From contig DKYT01000021.1 in NCBI GenBank assembly GCA_002492465.1, positions 6,041 through 70,040 on the forward strand: 64,000 bases of DNA, in the 5' to 3' direction. Below the pieces are notes generated by a model. That model had not been told where the DNA came from. It worked only from the letters and a program-made list of their open reading frames with translations, and did not search any database. Below are positions 42,464-49,719 of the stretch, one piece after another; position 1 is the first letter of the stretch, and the number at the start of each line of letters is the position of its first letter. Made by a program: the position numbers and the translations under genes. Source of the DNA: Lachnospiraceae bacterium UBA7093 (lineage in GTDB: Bacteria; Bacillota; Clostridia; Lachnospirales; Lachnospiraceae).

Positions 42464-42984
42464 GCCGGTTCCTCCTTTCCATAGACTTTTTTCAGCATCT
42501 GCCGCGCTCTATAGATCTGCGTCTGAATGGTTTTAACGCTTTTCCCCTGCCTGGCGGCTATTTCTTTTGGACTGAGCTCTCTCAGATAGTAGTCCCTTGC
42601 CACCTCATTATAAGGCGGCTTTAAATCGTTACATCTTTGGGCAAGCTGATTTTTGATCTCCTCCTCCAAACACACTTCTTCCGGCGATCCCCTCTGCTCC
42701 GCTGTCAGTGCGAAAAAGCTGTCTTCCACGGGTACGCTTCTACGGCTTGCACTCCTTAGATAATCAATGCTTTTATTGGTTGCAATTCTGCATATCCACG
42801 CTTTTTCATTTTCACCGTCAAAGCTTTCATATTTTTGAAATGCCGACAGGAAGGTTTCCTGGGTCAGATCCTCTGCCGTAAAATAATCGCCGGTAAGCTT
42901 ATAGCAGATGGAAAAAACAAGCTTATCATATGTTTCCAGCAATTGGGCAAGCCTGCTTTCCGTACAGCCCGCTGTCAATTCCAT
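42460..42984 (-). CDS. ECF-type RNA polymerase sigma factor
   Basis: A 174-residue sigma-70 family factor with region 2 ('YDKLVFSICYKLTGDYFTAEDLTQETFLSAFQKYESFDGE') and region 4 ('LKPPYNEVARDYYLRELSPKEIAARQGKSVKTIQTQIYRARQMLKK'), lacking regions 1 and 3. The ATG at 42984 lies about 13 bases after GGGAGGTGGG; a GTG 14 codons upstream has no ribosome site. It heads an operon with an anti-sigma-like protein and two membrane proteins, so it probably controls an envelope-stress regulon. Confidence 0.92.
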   Translation of the reverse strand: MELTAGCTESRLAQLLETYDKLVFSICYKLTGDYFTAEDLTQETFLSAFQKYESFDGENEKAWICRIATNKSIDYLRSASRRSVPVEDSFFALTAEQRGSPEEVCLEEEIKNQLAQRCNDLKPPYNEVARDYYLRELSPKEIAARQGKSVKTIQTQIYRARQMLKKVYGKEEPA

Positions 42985-43069
42985 AGTACTTATTTTTCCC
43001 ACCTCCCTTTCACTTTTTGTTTTCACTGCTTATAACGAATCTATTTTTCAAATGTCTTCAAAATTTTTT

Positions 43070-43106
43070 ATTTTTTTAAACAGTTTTTCTCACCCTGTTT
43101 GTTACA
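43070..43106 (-). promoter_or_regulatory. Possible ECF-type autoregulatory promoter
   Basis: On the minus strand TGTAAC (43101-43106), the -35 box of several ECF factors, is followed after 17 bases by CTGTTT, which only partly matches the usual CGTC-like -10. It lies about 90 bases before the sigma gene start. Weak. Confidence 0.3.
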
Positions 43107-43122
43107 TTTTATATATATAAAC

Positions 43123-43151
43123 TTGTCATGTGGTTTTAAATACTATATAAT
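43123..43151 (+). promoter_or_regulatory. Promoter of the DUF1836 gene
   Basis: TTGTCA (43123-43128) and TATAAT (43146-43151) are 17 bases apart, 49 bases before the ATG at 43200. It diverges from the ECF sigma operon. Confidence 0.75.
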
Positions 43152-43199
43152 AAAGAAGAATTAATAACTTACAAGGATGCAAGCGAGGTCAAAGCTCAA

Positions 43200-43814
43200 A
43201 TGACAATTGACAGAGAAAATTTATTAAACAGCATTATTGAAAGTCTTGGAAGAATACAGCACATCCAGACGGAAGACATCCCCAATATCGATCTGTATAT
43301 GGATCAGGTCACAACTTTTATGGAAAGCAGGCTGCGAAGCACCACCCGAAATCCGGAGGAAGATAAAATTCTCACTAAGACCATGATCAATAATTACGCT
43401 AAAAATGACCTTCTCCCTCCTCCTGTCAAGAAAAAATACAGCAAGGAGCATATCCTTCTGCTTATATTCATTTATTATTATAAGGGAATCCTCTCGATCA
43501 GCGATATTCAAACGCTCTTAAAACCCATTACCGAAAAATACTTCCATACAAATAAAAATCTGAATCTGAGCGCTGTCTATGAGGAAGTATTCAGCCTTGA
43601 GGAAGGCGAAATTGCAGACCTTCAGGAAAATATTATCAAGAAGTTTACCACTTCCCAAACCACCTTTCAGGATGCCCCCGAAGAGGACCGGGAAGTCCTT
43701 CAGCTTTTTTCTTTTATCTCTATGCTCAGCTACGATGTCTACGTCAAAAAACTGTTGATTGAAAAAATGATAGACAGCTTTAAGGATGCAACCTCTTCCG
43801 AGGAAAGAACCTAA
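43200..43814 (+). CDS. DUF1836-family protein
   Basis: A 204-residue cytosolic protein of the DUF1836 family, recognised by 'TKTMINNYAKNDLLPPPVKKKYSKEHILLLIFIYYYKGILSISDIQTLL'. The region resembles MerR-like helix-turn-helix N-termini, so a DNA-binding role is plausible, but the family has no established function. GAGGTC lies 12 bases before the start. Expression appears monocistronic or shared with the TrpR-like gene 68 bases downstream. Confidence 0.82.
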   Translation: MTIDRENLLNSIIESLGRIQHIQTEDIPNIDLYMDQVTTFMESRLRSTTRNPEEDKILTKTMINNYAKNDLLPPPVKKKYSKEHILLLIFIYYYKGILSISDIQTLLKPITEKYFHTNKNLNLSAVYEEVFSLEEGEIADLQENIIKKFTTSQTTFQDAPEEDREVLQLFSFISMLSYDVYVKKLLIEKMIDSFKDATSSEERT

Positions 43815-43882
43815 TCCTCTTTACTTTAAGACTTTAATATGCTAAAATTTTACTGTATGAACCATTCGGAGGATTATAAGAG

Positions 43883-44215
43883 ATGAATAAAAAAATACAG
43901 ACACTTGCTGTAGATCATTTATTTGAAGCTATTTTATGTCTGGAAAATAAAGAAGAGTGCTACGACTTCTTTGAAGATCTTTGCACTGTAAACGAACTTC
44001 TTTCTCTTTCCCAGCGTTACGAAGTGGCATCTATGCTGAAAGAACGCAGGACTTATCTTGAGATTGCGGAAAAAACCGGCGCTTCCACGGCAACCATAAG
44101 CCGCGTCAATCGTTCTCTCAATTACGGCAACGACGGTTACGATCTGGTATTTGAACGCCTGACGCCTAAGGAGACATGCGCTGCCAATACGCCTGATAAA
44201 ACGGATAAGCCGTAA
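43883..44215 (+). CDS. YerC/YecD-family TrpR-related protein
   Basis: A 110-residue TrpR-like DNA-binding protein: 'LDHLFEAILCLENKEECYDFFEDLCTVNELLSLSQRYEVASML' style sequence with the helix-turn-helix 'TYLEIAEKTGASTATISRVNRSLNYG'. The YerC/YecD group is widespread in Firmicutes; its effector and targets are not well established. GGAGG precedes the ATG by ten bases. Its stop codon lies in the loop of the bidirectional terminator that also covers the end of the converging gene. Confidence 0.92.
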   Translation: MNKKIQTLAVDHLFEAILCLENKEECYDFFEDLCTVNELLSLSQRYEVASMLKERRTYLEIAEKTGASTATISRVNRSLNYGNDGYDLVFERLTPKETCAANTPDKTDKP

Positions 44216-44228
44216 GGCTTATCCGTTT
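44199..44228. terminator. Bidirectional terminator embedded in two coding ends
   Basis: The perfect stem AAACGGATAAGCC with GGCTTATCCGTTT and loop GTAA lies across the last codons of the TrpR-like gene (stop at 44213-44215, in the stem-loop) and the last codons of the converging LytM-like gene (stop at 44219-44221). Confidence 0.85.
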
Positions 44229-44929
44229 ATGTCGATCAGTATCATTGGATCAATATACTCATCATTCTGTATAATCTGATAACCCAATTCCTGATTATCA
44301 TCCTTCACAGAAAACAAAATATATCCCTTTCCAAGGGATTCTCCGTTCTTTACCAGTGCCGTTCCGTTATTGCGGTAAACGGACTGATAGCCGTTTCCGT
44401 GATCCAGTACGATCTTCGTTCCGTACGTTTCATCAACATCTACGCTGACCACCGTTCCAGTACCTGAAGTAATCACATTGACGCCGCTTGAAGCGGTAAA
44501 GATCAGCATTGGATCTCCCTCTTCCGCCTCCCGCATACTGGCGGAACCGCTTAAGGGAAATCCCTTTGGCAGAGCATTTTCAATGGTTTCCTGGGAAATA
44601 GCGTCTTCCGCTTCCGCCTTCATGCTAACAGTTTCACTTAAAACCGCCACCTTGCTTGAGAGTGTAACATTCTCCATACTTAAAGCTTCGTTTTCATCTG
44701 TCAGATTATTGATCGTAACGATCTGGTTTACAATCTCTTTTCTTGCGTCTCTCATTATAATCGTGTCATAGACAAACTTACAAATTACTACAACAACCAA
44801 TACAAATAACAGTGCGGCGGTCACTTCCACTACCGTGGAATTTATTTGATGTTTCTTCATGACTCCATTTTCTTTTTCACGTACCAGAAACAAAGCATAT
44901 TTGCTTTTTCTTTTAGCGTTCTGCTCCAT
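44219..44929 (-). CDS. Membrane-anchored LytM (M23)-like protein lacking catalytic residues
   Basis: A 236-residue protein. One N-terminal membrane helix ('VVEVTAALLFVLVVVVICKFVY') is followed by a coiled coil ('INNLTDENEALSMENVTLSSKVAVLSETV') and a C-terminal LytM-like fold ('GTGTVVSVDVDETYGTKIVLDHGNGYQSVYRN'). The HxGxD metal motif is replaced by SSGVN, and the final HxH ('YAHL' in active enzymes) is YRNN, so it should not be a peptidase. Non-catalytic LytM proteins commonly regulate amidases or bind division or sporulation partners. The ATG at 44929 follows GGAGGT by 11 bases. Confidence 0.82.
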   Translation of the reverse strand: MEQNAKRKSKYALFLVREKENGVMKKHQINSTVVEVTAALLFVLVVVVICKFVYDTIIMRDARKEIVNQIVTINNLTDENEALSMENVTLSSKVAVLSETVSMKAEAEDAISQETIENALPKGFPLSGSASMREAEEGDPMLIFTASSGVNVITSGTGTVVSVDVDETYGTKIVLDHGNGYQSVYRNNGTALVKNGESLGKGYILFSVKDDNQELGYQIIQNDEYIDPMILIDING

Positions 44930-45042
44930 ATTATCTGTCACCTCCGGTCAATTAGTTCTATTTTAACACAAGTAACAAATTTACGCAACTTTCTTTACAC
45001 TTTGTGGTGATTCCTAAACTTTACGAAAATACCATAATTTTC

Positions 45043-45071
45043 TTTACTTTTTAGAATAACTGTGCTATTCT
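45043..45071 (+). promoter_or_regulatory. Promoter of the cold-shock protein gene
   Basis: TTTACT (45043-45048) and TATTCT (45066-45071) are 17 bases apart, giving a start near 45078 and a leader of about 50 bases. Confidence 0.55.
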
Positions 45072-45076
45072 GATTG

Positions 45077-45095
45077 TGTTACAAATTAAGTAACA
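45077..45095 (+). promoter_or_regulatory. Inverted repeat at the 5' end of the cold-shock mRNA
   Basis: TGTTAC-N7-GTAACA is a perfect six-base inverted repeat located at the predicted transcription start. It could be an operator or a 5' terminal hairpin that stabilises the mRNA. Confidence 0.45.
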
Positions 45096-45127
45096 TGCAC
45101 TATTATTTATTATGTGGAGGTATTATG

Positions 45128-45328
45128 ATGAACAAAGGTACAGTAAAATGGTTTAATAACCAGAAAGGTTACGGCTTCATCTCCGATGAATCCGGTAACG
45201 ATGTTTTCGTACACTACTCAGGACTTAACATGGAAGGCTTTAAATCTCTCGAAGAGGGTGCCTCCGTTGAATTTGACGTAGTAAATGGCGAAAAAGGACC
45301 TCAGGCAGTAAATGTAACAAAGTTATAA
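45128..45328 (+). CDS. cspA: Cold-shock domain protein
   Basis: A 66-residue single cold-shock domain, an RNA chaperone that melts mRNA structure. RNP1 is KGYGFISD and RNP2 is VFVHYSGL, and the end 'KGPQAVNVTKL' is standard. Two adjacent ATGs exist; 45128 (MNKGTVKWF) is seven bases from GGAGG and matches homologues. The gene is monocistronic with a terminator about 115 bases downstream; I see nothing else in the 45329-45442 stretch. Confidence 0.97.
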   Translation: MNKGTVKWFNNQKGYGFISDESGNDVFVHYSGLNMEGFKSLEEGASVEFDVVNGEKGPQAVNVTKL

Positions 45329-45442
45329 TTAGAGTCCTGCTACTTATAACGCATTAATCCGTAATGCAATGTACCTTTTCTAAATATAAATGTTTCATTT
45401 TATTTTGAATTCGTAATGTTGTTTTGCTAGATTAAGAAAAAG

Positions 45443-45488
45443 AGTGCCGCTCAATCATCGTTCTGATGATTTTGTGGCACTTTTTTTA
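45443..45488. terminator. Terminator between cspA and hisA
   Basis: A hairpin with outer stem AGTGCC/GGCACT and inner stem AATCATC/GATGATT is followed by seven T on the plus strand and by CTTTTTCTT on the minus strand, so it can serve both converging genes. It overlaps the hisA stop. Confidence 0.85.
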
Positions 45489-46253
45489 AAACTTAAGCAC
45501 TTCTTCAAACTTCATTGTCCCTCCGAACAAATCCAATGCGCTTCCTATGGTAAAATCTACTTTCTCTTTCCCCAGCCTTTTCAAAGCCTGAAGATCCCGG
45601 AAATTATGGATTCCTCCCGCATAGGTTGCCGGAATAGGACACTTTTCTCCAAGCAGCTTTACCAGCTCCTCTTCAATTCCCTGCGCCTTTCCCTCTACAT
45701 CCACTCCATGGATCAGAAATTCATCACAGTTTTCCGACAATCCTTCAAGGGTATCCGGATTCAGTATTACATCCGTATAATTTTGCCACCGATCCGTAAC
45801 AATATAGTAAGAATCACCCTTTTTACGGCAGCTCAGATCAAGCACCAGACGCTTTTTGCCCACGGCAAGAATCATATCCTTTAACCGCTCTTCCCTGAAG
45901 CTGCCTCCCTGGAACACATAGGAAGTGACTATAACATGGGAGGCTCCTGCATTCAAAAAAAACTCCGCATTGGAAGGATTAATCCCTCCTCCGATCTGAA
46001 GTCCTCCCGGGTAAGCCTGCAGCGCTCTTAGCGCCTGCGCCTTTGTCTCCTCATAATATTCGCTGGCAGAAGGATTCAGCAGGATTACATGCCCGCCTGT
46101 AATGTTTCTCGCTTTATATAAACGGGCAAAAAAGGACGCATCCTGCTCTGTTACGAAATTTTCAAGGGCATCATCCCCCTGATCCTTCAAACTGCCCCCT
46201 ACGATTTGCTTTACTTTGCCGTTATGGATGTCAATACATGGTCTGAATCTCAT
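45486..46253 (-). CDS. hisA: Phosphoribosyl isomerase HisA, eukaryotic (yeast HIS6-like) type
   Basis: A 255-residue (beta-alpha)8 barrel that isomerises ProFAR in histidine synthesis. It is not the usual bacterial HisA: shared blocks with yeast HIS6 include 'CIDIHNGKVKQIVGG', 'HVIVTSYVF', 'LVLDLSCRK', 'NPDTLEGL..NCDEFLIHGVDVEG', 'TYAGGI' and 'VDFTIGSALDLFGG'. The DIHNG aspartate is the general base. GAGGAGATA precedes the ATG. No other his gene is near, so it stands outside a his operon. Confidence 0.9.
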   Translation of the reverse strand: MRFRPCIDIHNGKVKQIVGGSLKDQGDDALENFVTEQDASFFARLYKARNITGGHVILLNPSASEYYEETKAQALRALQAYPGGLQIGGGINPSNAEFFLNAGASHVIVTSYVFQGGSFREERLKDMILAVGKKRLVLDLSCRKKGDSYYIVTDRWQNYTDVILNPDTLEGLSENCDEFLIHGVDVEGKAQGIEEELVKLLGEKCPIPATYAGGIHNFRDLQALKRLGKEKVDFTIGSALDLFGGTMKFEEVLKF

Positions 46254-46370
46254 TATCTCCTCATTTTCAAATCAAAATTTTTTTTATTATACCATATTTC
46301 CCTTTTTACCACAAAATTTCCTGCAAATTTCTTTCAGTATATTTTAAAAATCTCTGCGCATAATAGCAAT

Positions 46371-46393
46371 AGAACTGACAATAATGCAGTTCT
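46371..46393 (+). repeat. Inverted repeat just upstream of the lipoprotein ribosome site
   Basis: AGAACTG-N9-CAGTTCT, a perfect seven-base inverted repeat, ends seven bases before AGGAGG of the Asn/Thr-rich lipoprotein gene. It may form a 5' leader hairpin or be an operator; no clear promoter was found beside it. Confidence 0.4.
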
Positions 46394-46410
46394 TATATAA
46401 GGAGGTAAAT

Positions 46411-46866
46411 ATGAAAAATATGAGAAAACTGATTTCGGTATCTCTTGTCCTTGCAATGATCTGTGTTTTCACAGCCTGCGGCACAGATAAGAAAAATAAT
46501 GCAAACGACATGGCAGGAAATACCACCAACAACACCGCTACAGACAACAATACCACCGGAAACAATACAACCAACGGCAGCGCGGCGGACAACACTACAA
46601 TTACAGACGACGCTGGCAGCGGCACTATGGCAGGTGATAATGTGAACGGTAACGACGGAAACACAACAACCGGTGACAACGCCGGAACAAATGCCAACGG
46701 GAATAACACAGGCACTGACAATCAGAACGGCGATTCCCTTCTGGATGATGCCGGAAACGCAGTAGGCGATGTAGTAGACGATGTTGCCGATGGCGTATCT
46801 AATATGACAGACGACCTGGTAGGCAATGATGCGGGAACCAACAGCAACACCGCATCAAACAAATAA
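46411..46866 (+). CDS. Asn/Thr/Gly/Asp-rich lipoprotein
   Basis: A 151-residue exported lipoprotein. The signal peptide ends in the lipobox FTAC (Cys at about residue 21). The mature protein is low complexity: runs such as NTTNNTATDNNTTGNNTT and repeated GDN/GNN/GTN, then a more ordered acidic end ('LLDDAGNAVGDVVDDVADGVSNMTDDLVGND'). AGGAGGT precedes the ATG. No function is known; such a tail may be a flexible surface spacer. It is a single-gene unit closed by a bidirectional terminator. Confidence 0.8.
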   Translation: MKNMRKLISVSLVLAMICVFTACGTDKKNNANDMAGNTTNNTATDNNTTGNNTTNGSAADNTTITDDAGSGTMAGDNVNGNDGNTTTGDNAGTNANGNNTGTDNQNGDSLLDDAGNAVGDVVDDVADGVSNMTDDLVGNDAGTNSNTASNK

Positions 46867-46899
46867 CATGAATTTTTATGTTTTATGGTTCCTGAAGAA

Positions 46900-46929
46900 A
46901 AACGACCACTCACCTAAGAGTGGTCGTTT
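46900..46929. terminator. Bidirectional terminator between the lipoprotein and fbp genes
   Basis: A perfect 12-base stem (AAACGACCACTC with GAGTGGTCGTTT) and six-base loop separate the converging genes; A-rich and T-rich flanks fit both directions. Confidence 0.9.
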
Positions 46930-46932
46930 GCT

Positions 46933-48894
46933 TTATTTCTCTATAATAATGCCATCTCTGTATGCCTGGAGAAGCTGTTCAAGCTGTTTGATGCTTTCCT
47001 TCAGCTCCGTTCCTATATCTGTGTCCGCCACGCGAATTCTGTTGACAGCGGTCTCCACGATGGTTGAATCGGAAAAGATATCCGATTCCTGCTGAATCGC
47101 CGCCTCTGTGGATTCAAAGGGTTCATGTGCCACAAGACGCATGCCATGGGAATTTGCCACCAGGGTATAGCCTGCAATTCCTGTCTTGCTTTGATATGCT
47201 TTGGAAAAACCGCCGTCAATGATCAGCAGTTTCCCATCACACTTAATAGGCGTTTCTCCCTTTTTCAGTTCCACCGGAACATGACCGTTAATGATATGGG
47301 ATTTCTTTATATCCAAGCCAAATTCTGTTAAAATACGATTTAATATTTCTTCCTGATCCAGCATGGAATAATAAGGGTTTTTAGTCTCCTTATGCGTTTC
47401 CTTATCTTCAATAAAATACCGCTCAAAAGTGGTCATTTTATCCTTGCCGAACACCGGGGAATTCGGTCCCGCCCAGATATACCAGATATAGTCCTGTGCC
47501 TTGCGCATTCCGCCAGGATCGTTTTTGGCGTAATAGCCCTTTCTGGCATAATTATCCAAAACGTCGTACAGTTCTTTTCCTCTGTACTCCTTTCCGTCTA
47601 CATTCACAGCCTTAAAGTTCCCCTGCTCATCAAGCGGGACACAGCCATGATACAGAAGGTTGGAGTTATGAATCTTGTACAGCCCTCCGTTAGAATACAG
47701 GAAACGGACATGCCGCTGCAATTTTTCACATTTTAAAAACGCCTGCTGCAGTCTTGCCATAACCTGCTCCTCATCGGGCGTCAAACGATAGGGATCCACC
47801 GGATCTACCGTAGGAAAATCTATATCCTTTATCGCATATTCCTTTCCATAAGCAAAAACCGTCTTTTTATCGTAATCGATCTTATCCAGAAGGAGCCTCT
47901 CGTCCATTTTAAATTCCGGATGTTTTTTAATCATCTGTCCTTCAAGCTTAAACTGCATAATGGCGATCGCCTTATGGATCTTCATATCCAGGCTCAGATC
48001 CTTGGTATTATAGTCTGTATTGTATTTGATGGCAAAGGCATCACAATTTGTATTCTGATAGGTATCCAGCGCAAAGGTGGCAAGGGGAATCAGGTTAATG
48101 CCATAGCCATCCTCCAGGGTATCCAGGCTTCCGTATCGAACCGCAATCCGAATCACCGTTGCAATGCAGGGAAGATGTCCGCAGGCGGCTCCCATCCACA
48201 CAATATCATGGTTTCCCCACTGGATATCCACAGAATGATAATTCATCAGCGTATCCATGATCACATGCGGTCCCGGTCCCCTGTCATAAATATCTCCCAC
48301 AATATGGAGATGATCGATCACCAATCGCTGAATCAGATTGCTGAGCGCCACAATAAAATCCGGCGCTCTTCCGATTCTGATGATGGTGTGAATAATCTCG
48401 TTATAATATCCTTCCTTATCGGAAATATCCGATTTCTCCGTAATCAATTCCTCGATAATATAGGAAAAATCCTTGGGAAGCGCCTTACGCACCTTTGAGC
48501 GGGTATATTTGGACGCAACCTTTTTGGTAATCTGAACCAGGCGGTGCAGCGTGATCTTATACCAGTCCTCGATGTTTTCCTCTTCCTGCGCCACAATATC
48601 CAGCTTCTCCTGGGGATAGTAAATAAGGGTCGCAAGGGACTTTTTGTCCTTATTGCTCAGGGTATTGACAAACTCTTCGTCGATCTGGCGTCTTACCGCG
48701 CCGGATCCGTTTTTTAAAACATGATTAAACTGCTCATATTCTCCATGAATATCTGTCATAAAATGCTCGGTACCCTTGGGGAGATTTAAAATTGCCTGCA
48801 GATTGATGATCTCCGTGGACGCCGCCGCAATGTTAGGGTATTGATGAGACAGGCTTTTCAAATATTTTAGTTCCATTTGTTGAAACTCATTCAT
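46933..48894 (-). CDS. fbp: Fructose-1,6-bisphosphatase, class III
   Basis: A 653-residue Firmicute-type FBPase of the metallophosphatase superfamily, the gluconeogenic enzyme making fructose-6-phosphate. It shows 'HFMTDIHGEYEQFNHVL', 'VGDIYDRGPGPH', 'WGNHDIVWMG', 'INGHVPVELKKGETPI' and 'IIDGGFSKAYQ', which carry the metal-binding Asp, His and Asn residues. The length is normal for the class. It starts 31 bases after dapB behind GGAAGG and may be part of the dap transcript. Confidence 0.97.
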   Translation of the reverse strand: MNEFQQMELKYLKSLSHQYPNIAAASTEIINLQAILNLPKGTEHFMTDIHGEYEQFNHVLKNGSGAVRRQIDEEFVNTLSNKDKKSLATLIYYPQEKLDIVAQEEENIEDWYKITLHRLVQITKKVASKYTRSKVRKALPKDFSYIIEELITEKSDISDKEGYYNEIIHTIIRIGRAPDFIVALSNLIQRLVIDHLHIVGDIYDRGPGPHVIMDTLMNYHSVDIQWGNHDIVWMGAACGHLPCIATVIRIAVRYGSLDTLEDGYGINLIPLATFALDTYQNTNCDAFAIKYNTDYNTKDLSLDMKIHKAIAIMQFKLEGQMIKKHPEFKMDERLLLDKIDYDKKTVFAYGKEYAIKDIDFPTVDPVDPYRLTPDEEQVMARLQQAFLKCEKLQRHVRFLYSNGGLYKIHNSNLLYHGCVPLDEQGNFKAVNVDGKEYRGKELYDVLDNYARKGYYAKNDPGGMRKAQDYIWYIWAGPNSPVFGKDKMTTFERYFIEDKETHKETKNPYYSMLDQEEILNRILTEFGLDIKKSHIINGHVPVELKKGETPIKCDGKLLIIDGGFSKAYQSKTGIAGYTLVANSHGMRLVAHEPFESTEAAIQQESDIFSDSTIVETAVNRIRVADTDIGTELKESIKQLEQLLQAYRDGIIIEK

Positions 48895-48925
48895 CTCTGT
48901 TTACCTTCCGCTTTTTATTTCTCCG

Positions 48926-49681
48926 TTATCCAATTACATCGCTCATATCGTAAAGCCCTGCAGGTTTTCCTTTTAAAAATTTAGCCGCCTGGACCGCTCC
49001 CTTTCCAAATACCGCTTTCGAGTAAGCAGTGTGGGAAAAAGTGACCACTTCGTCCGCACCGGCGAAAATCACGTCATGGTCTCCTACAATGGTGCCTCCT
49101 CTTACCGCTGAAAAGCCGATTTCCTTTTGGGGGCGCTTTTCTCGTCTCTGACTTCTGTCAAAAACATACGTGTATTCATGATCAAGAGCCTCATTAATCG
49201 AATCGCCCAATGCAAGCGCCGTTCCGCTGGGGGCATCCACCTTAAGCCTGTGATGCTTCTCTACGATCTCAATATCAAAGCCTGCAGGCGCCAGAATTTC
49301 CGCCGCCTCCTTCAACAGCTTCAGCAGCATATTAATCCCCAGAGACATATTGGCAGATTTTAAAATTGCAACCTTTTGGGACGCCTCCTGCACCTTTTCA
49401 AGCTGCTCTTCGCTCAGCCCAGTGGTACACAGAACGCAGGGGATCTGCTCCTTCACGCAATATGCCAGCAGAGCGTCCACTGCAGGCGCTGCGCTGAAAT
49501 CGATCACCACGTCTGCCTTCACATTACACTCGCCGATGGCGGTAAATACCGGAAAAGAGTTCTTTCCCTCATCAAAGGCATCCACACCTGCCGCCAGGGT
49601 GATCTCATCATCGTTTGCAATCAATCCGGCAATGGTCTGCCCCATCTTACCGTTACATCCATGCATGATTACTTTTGTCAT
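48926..49681 (-). CDS. dapB: 4-hydroxy-tetrahydrodipicolinate reductase
   Basis: A 251-residue DapB, which reduces hydroxy-tetrahydrodipicolinate with NAD(P)H in lysine and diaminopimelate synthesis. The nucleotide-binding loop is 'VIMHGCNGKMGQTIA', the catalytic motif is 'EKHHRLKVDAPSGTAL' (His-His and Lys), and 'VRGGTIVGDHDVIFAG' is conserved. GTAGGAGG precedes the ATG. It follows dapA by 38 bases and is covered by the lysine riboswitch. Confidence 0.97.
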   Translation of the reverse strand: MTKVIMHGCNGKMGQTIAGLIANDDEITLAAGVDAFDEGKNSFPVFTAIGECNVKADVVIDFSAAPAVDALLAYCVKEQIPCVLCTTGLSEEQLEKVQEASQKVAILKSANMSLGINMLLKLLKEAAEILAPAGFDIEIVEKHHRLKVDAPSGTALALGDSINEALDHEYTYVFDRSQRREKRPQKEIGFSAVRGGTIVGDHDVIFAGADEVVTFSHTAYSKAVFGKGAVQAAKFLKGKPAGLYDMSDVIG

Positions 49682-49719
49682 AAAACAGCCTCCTACCGAT
49701 CCTTCTTCCGTTTTAAATA

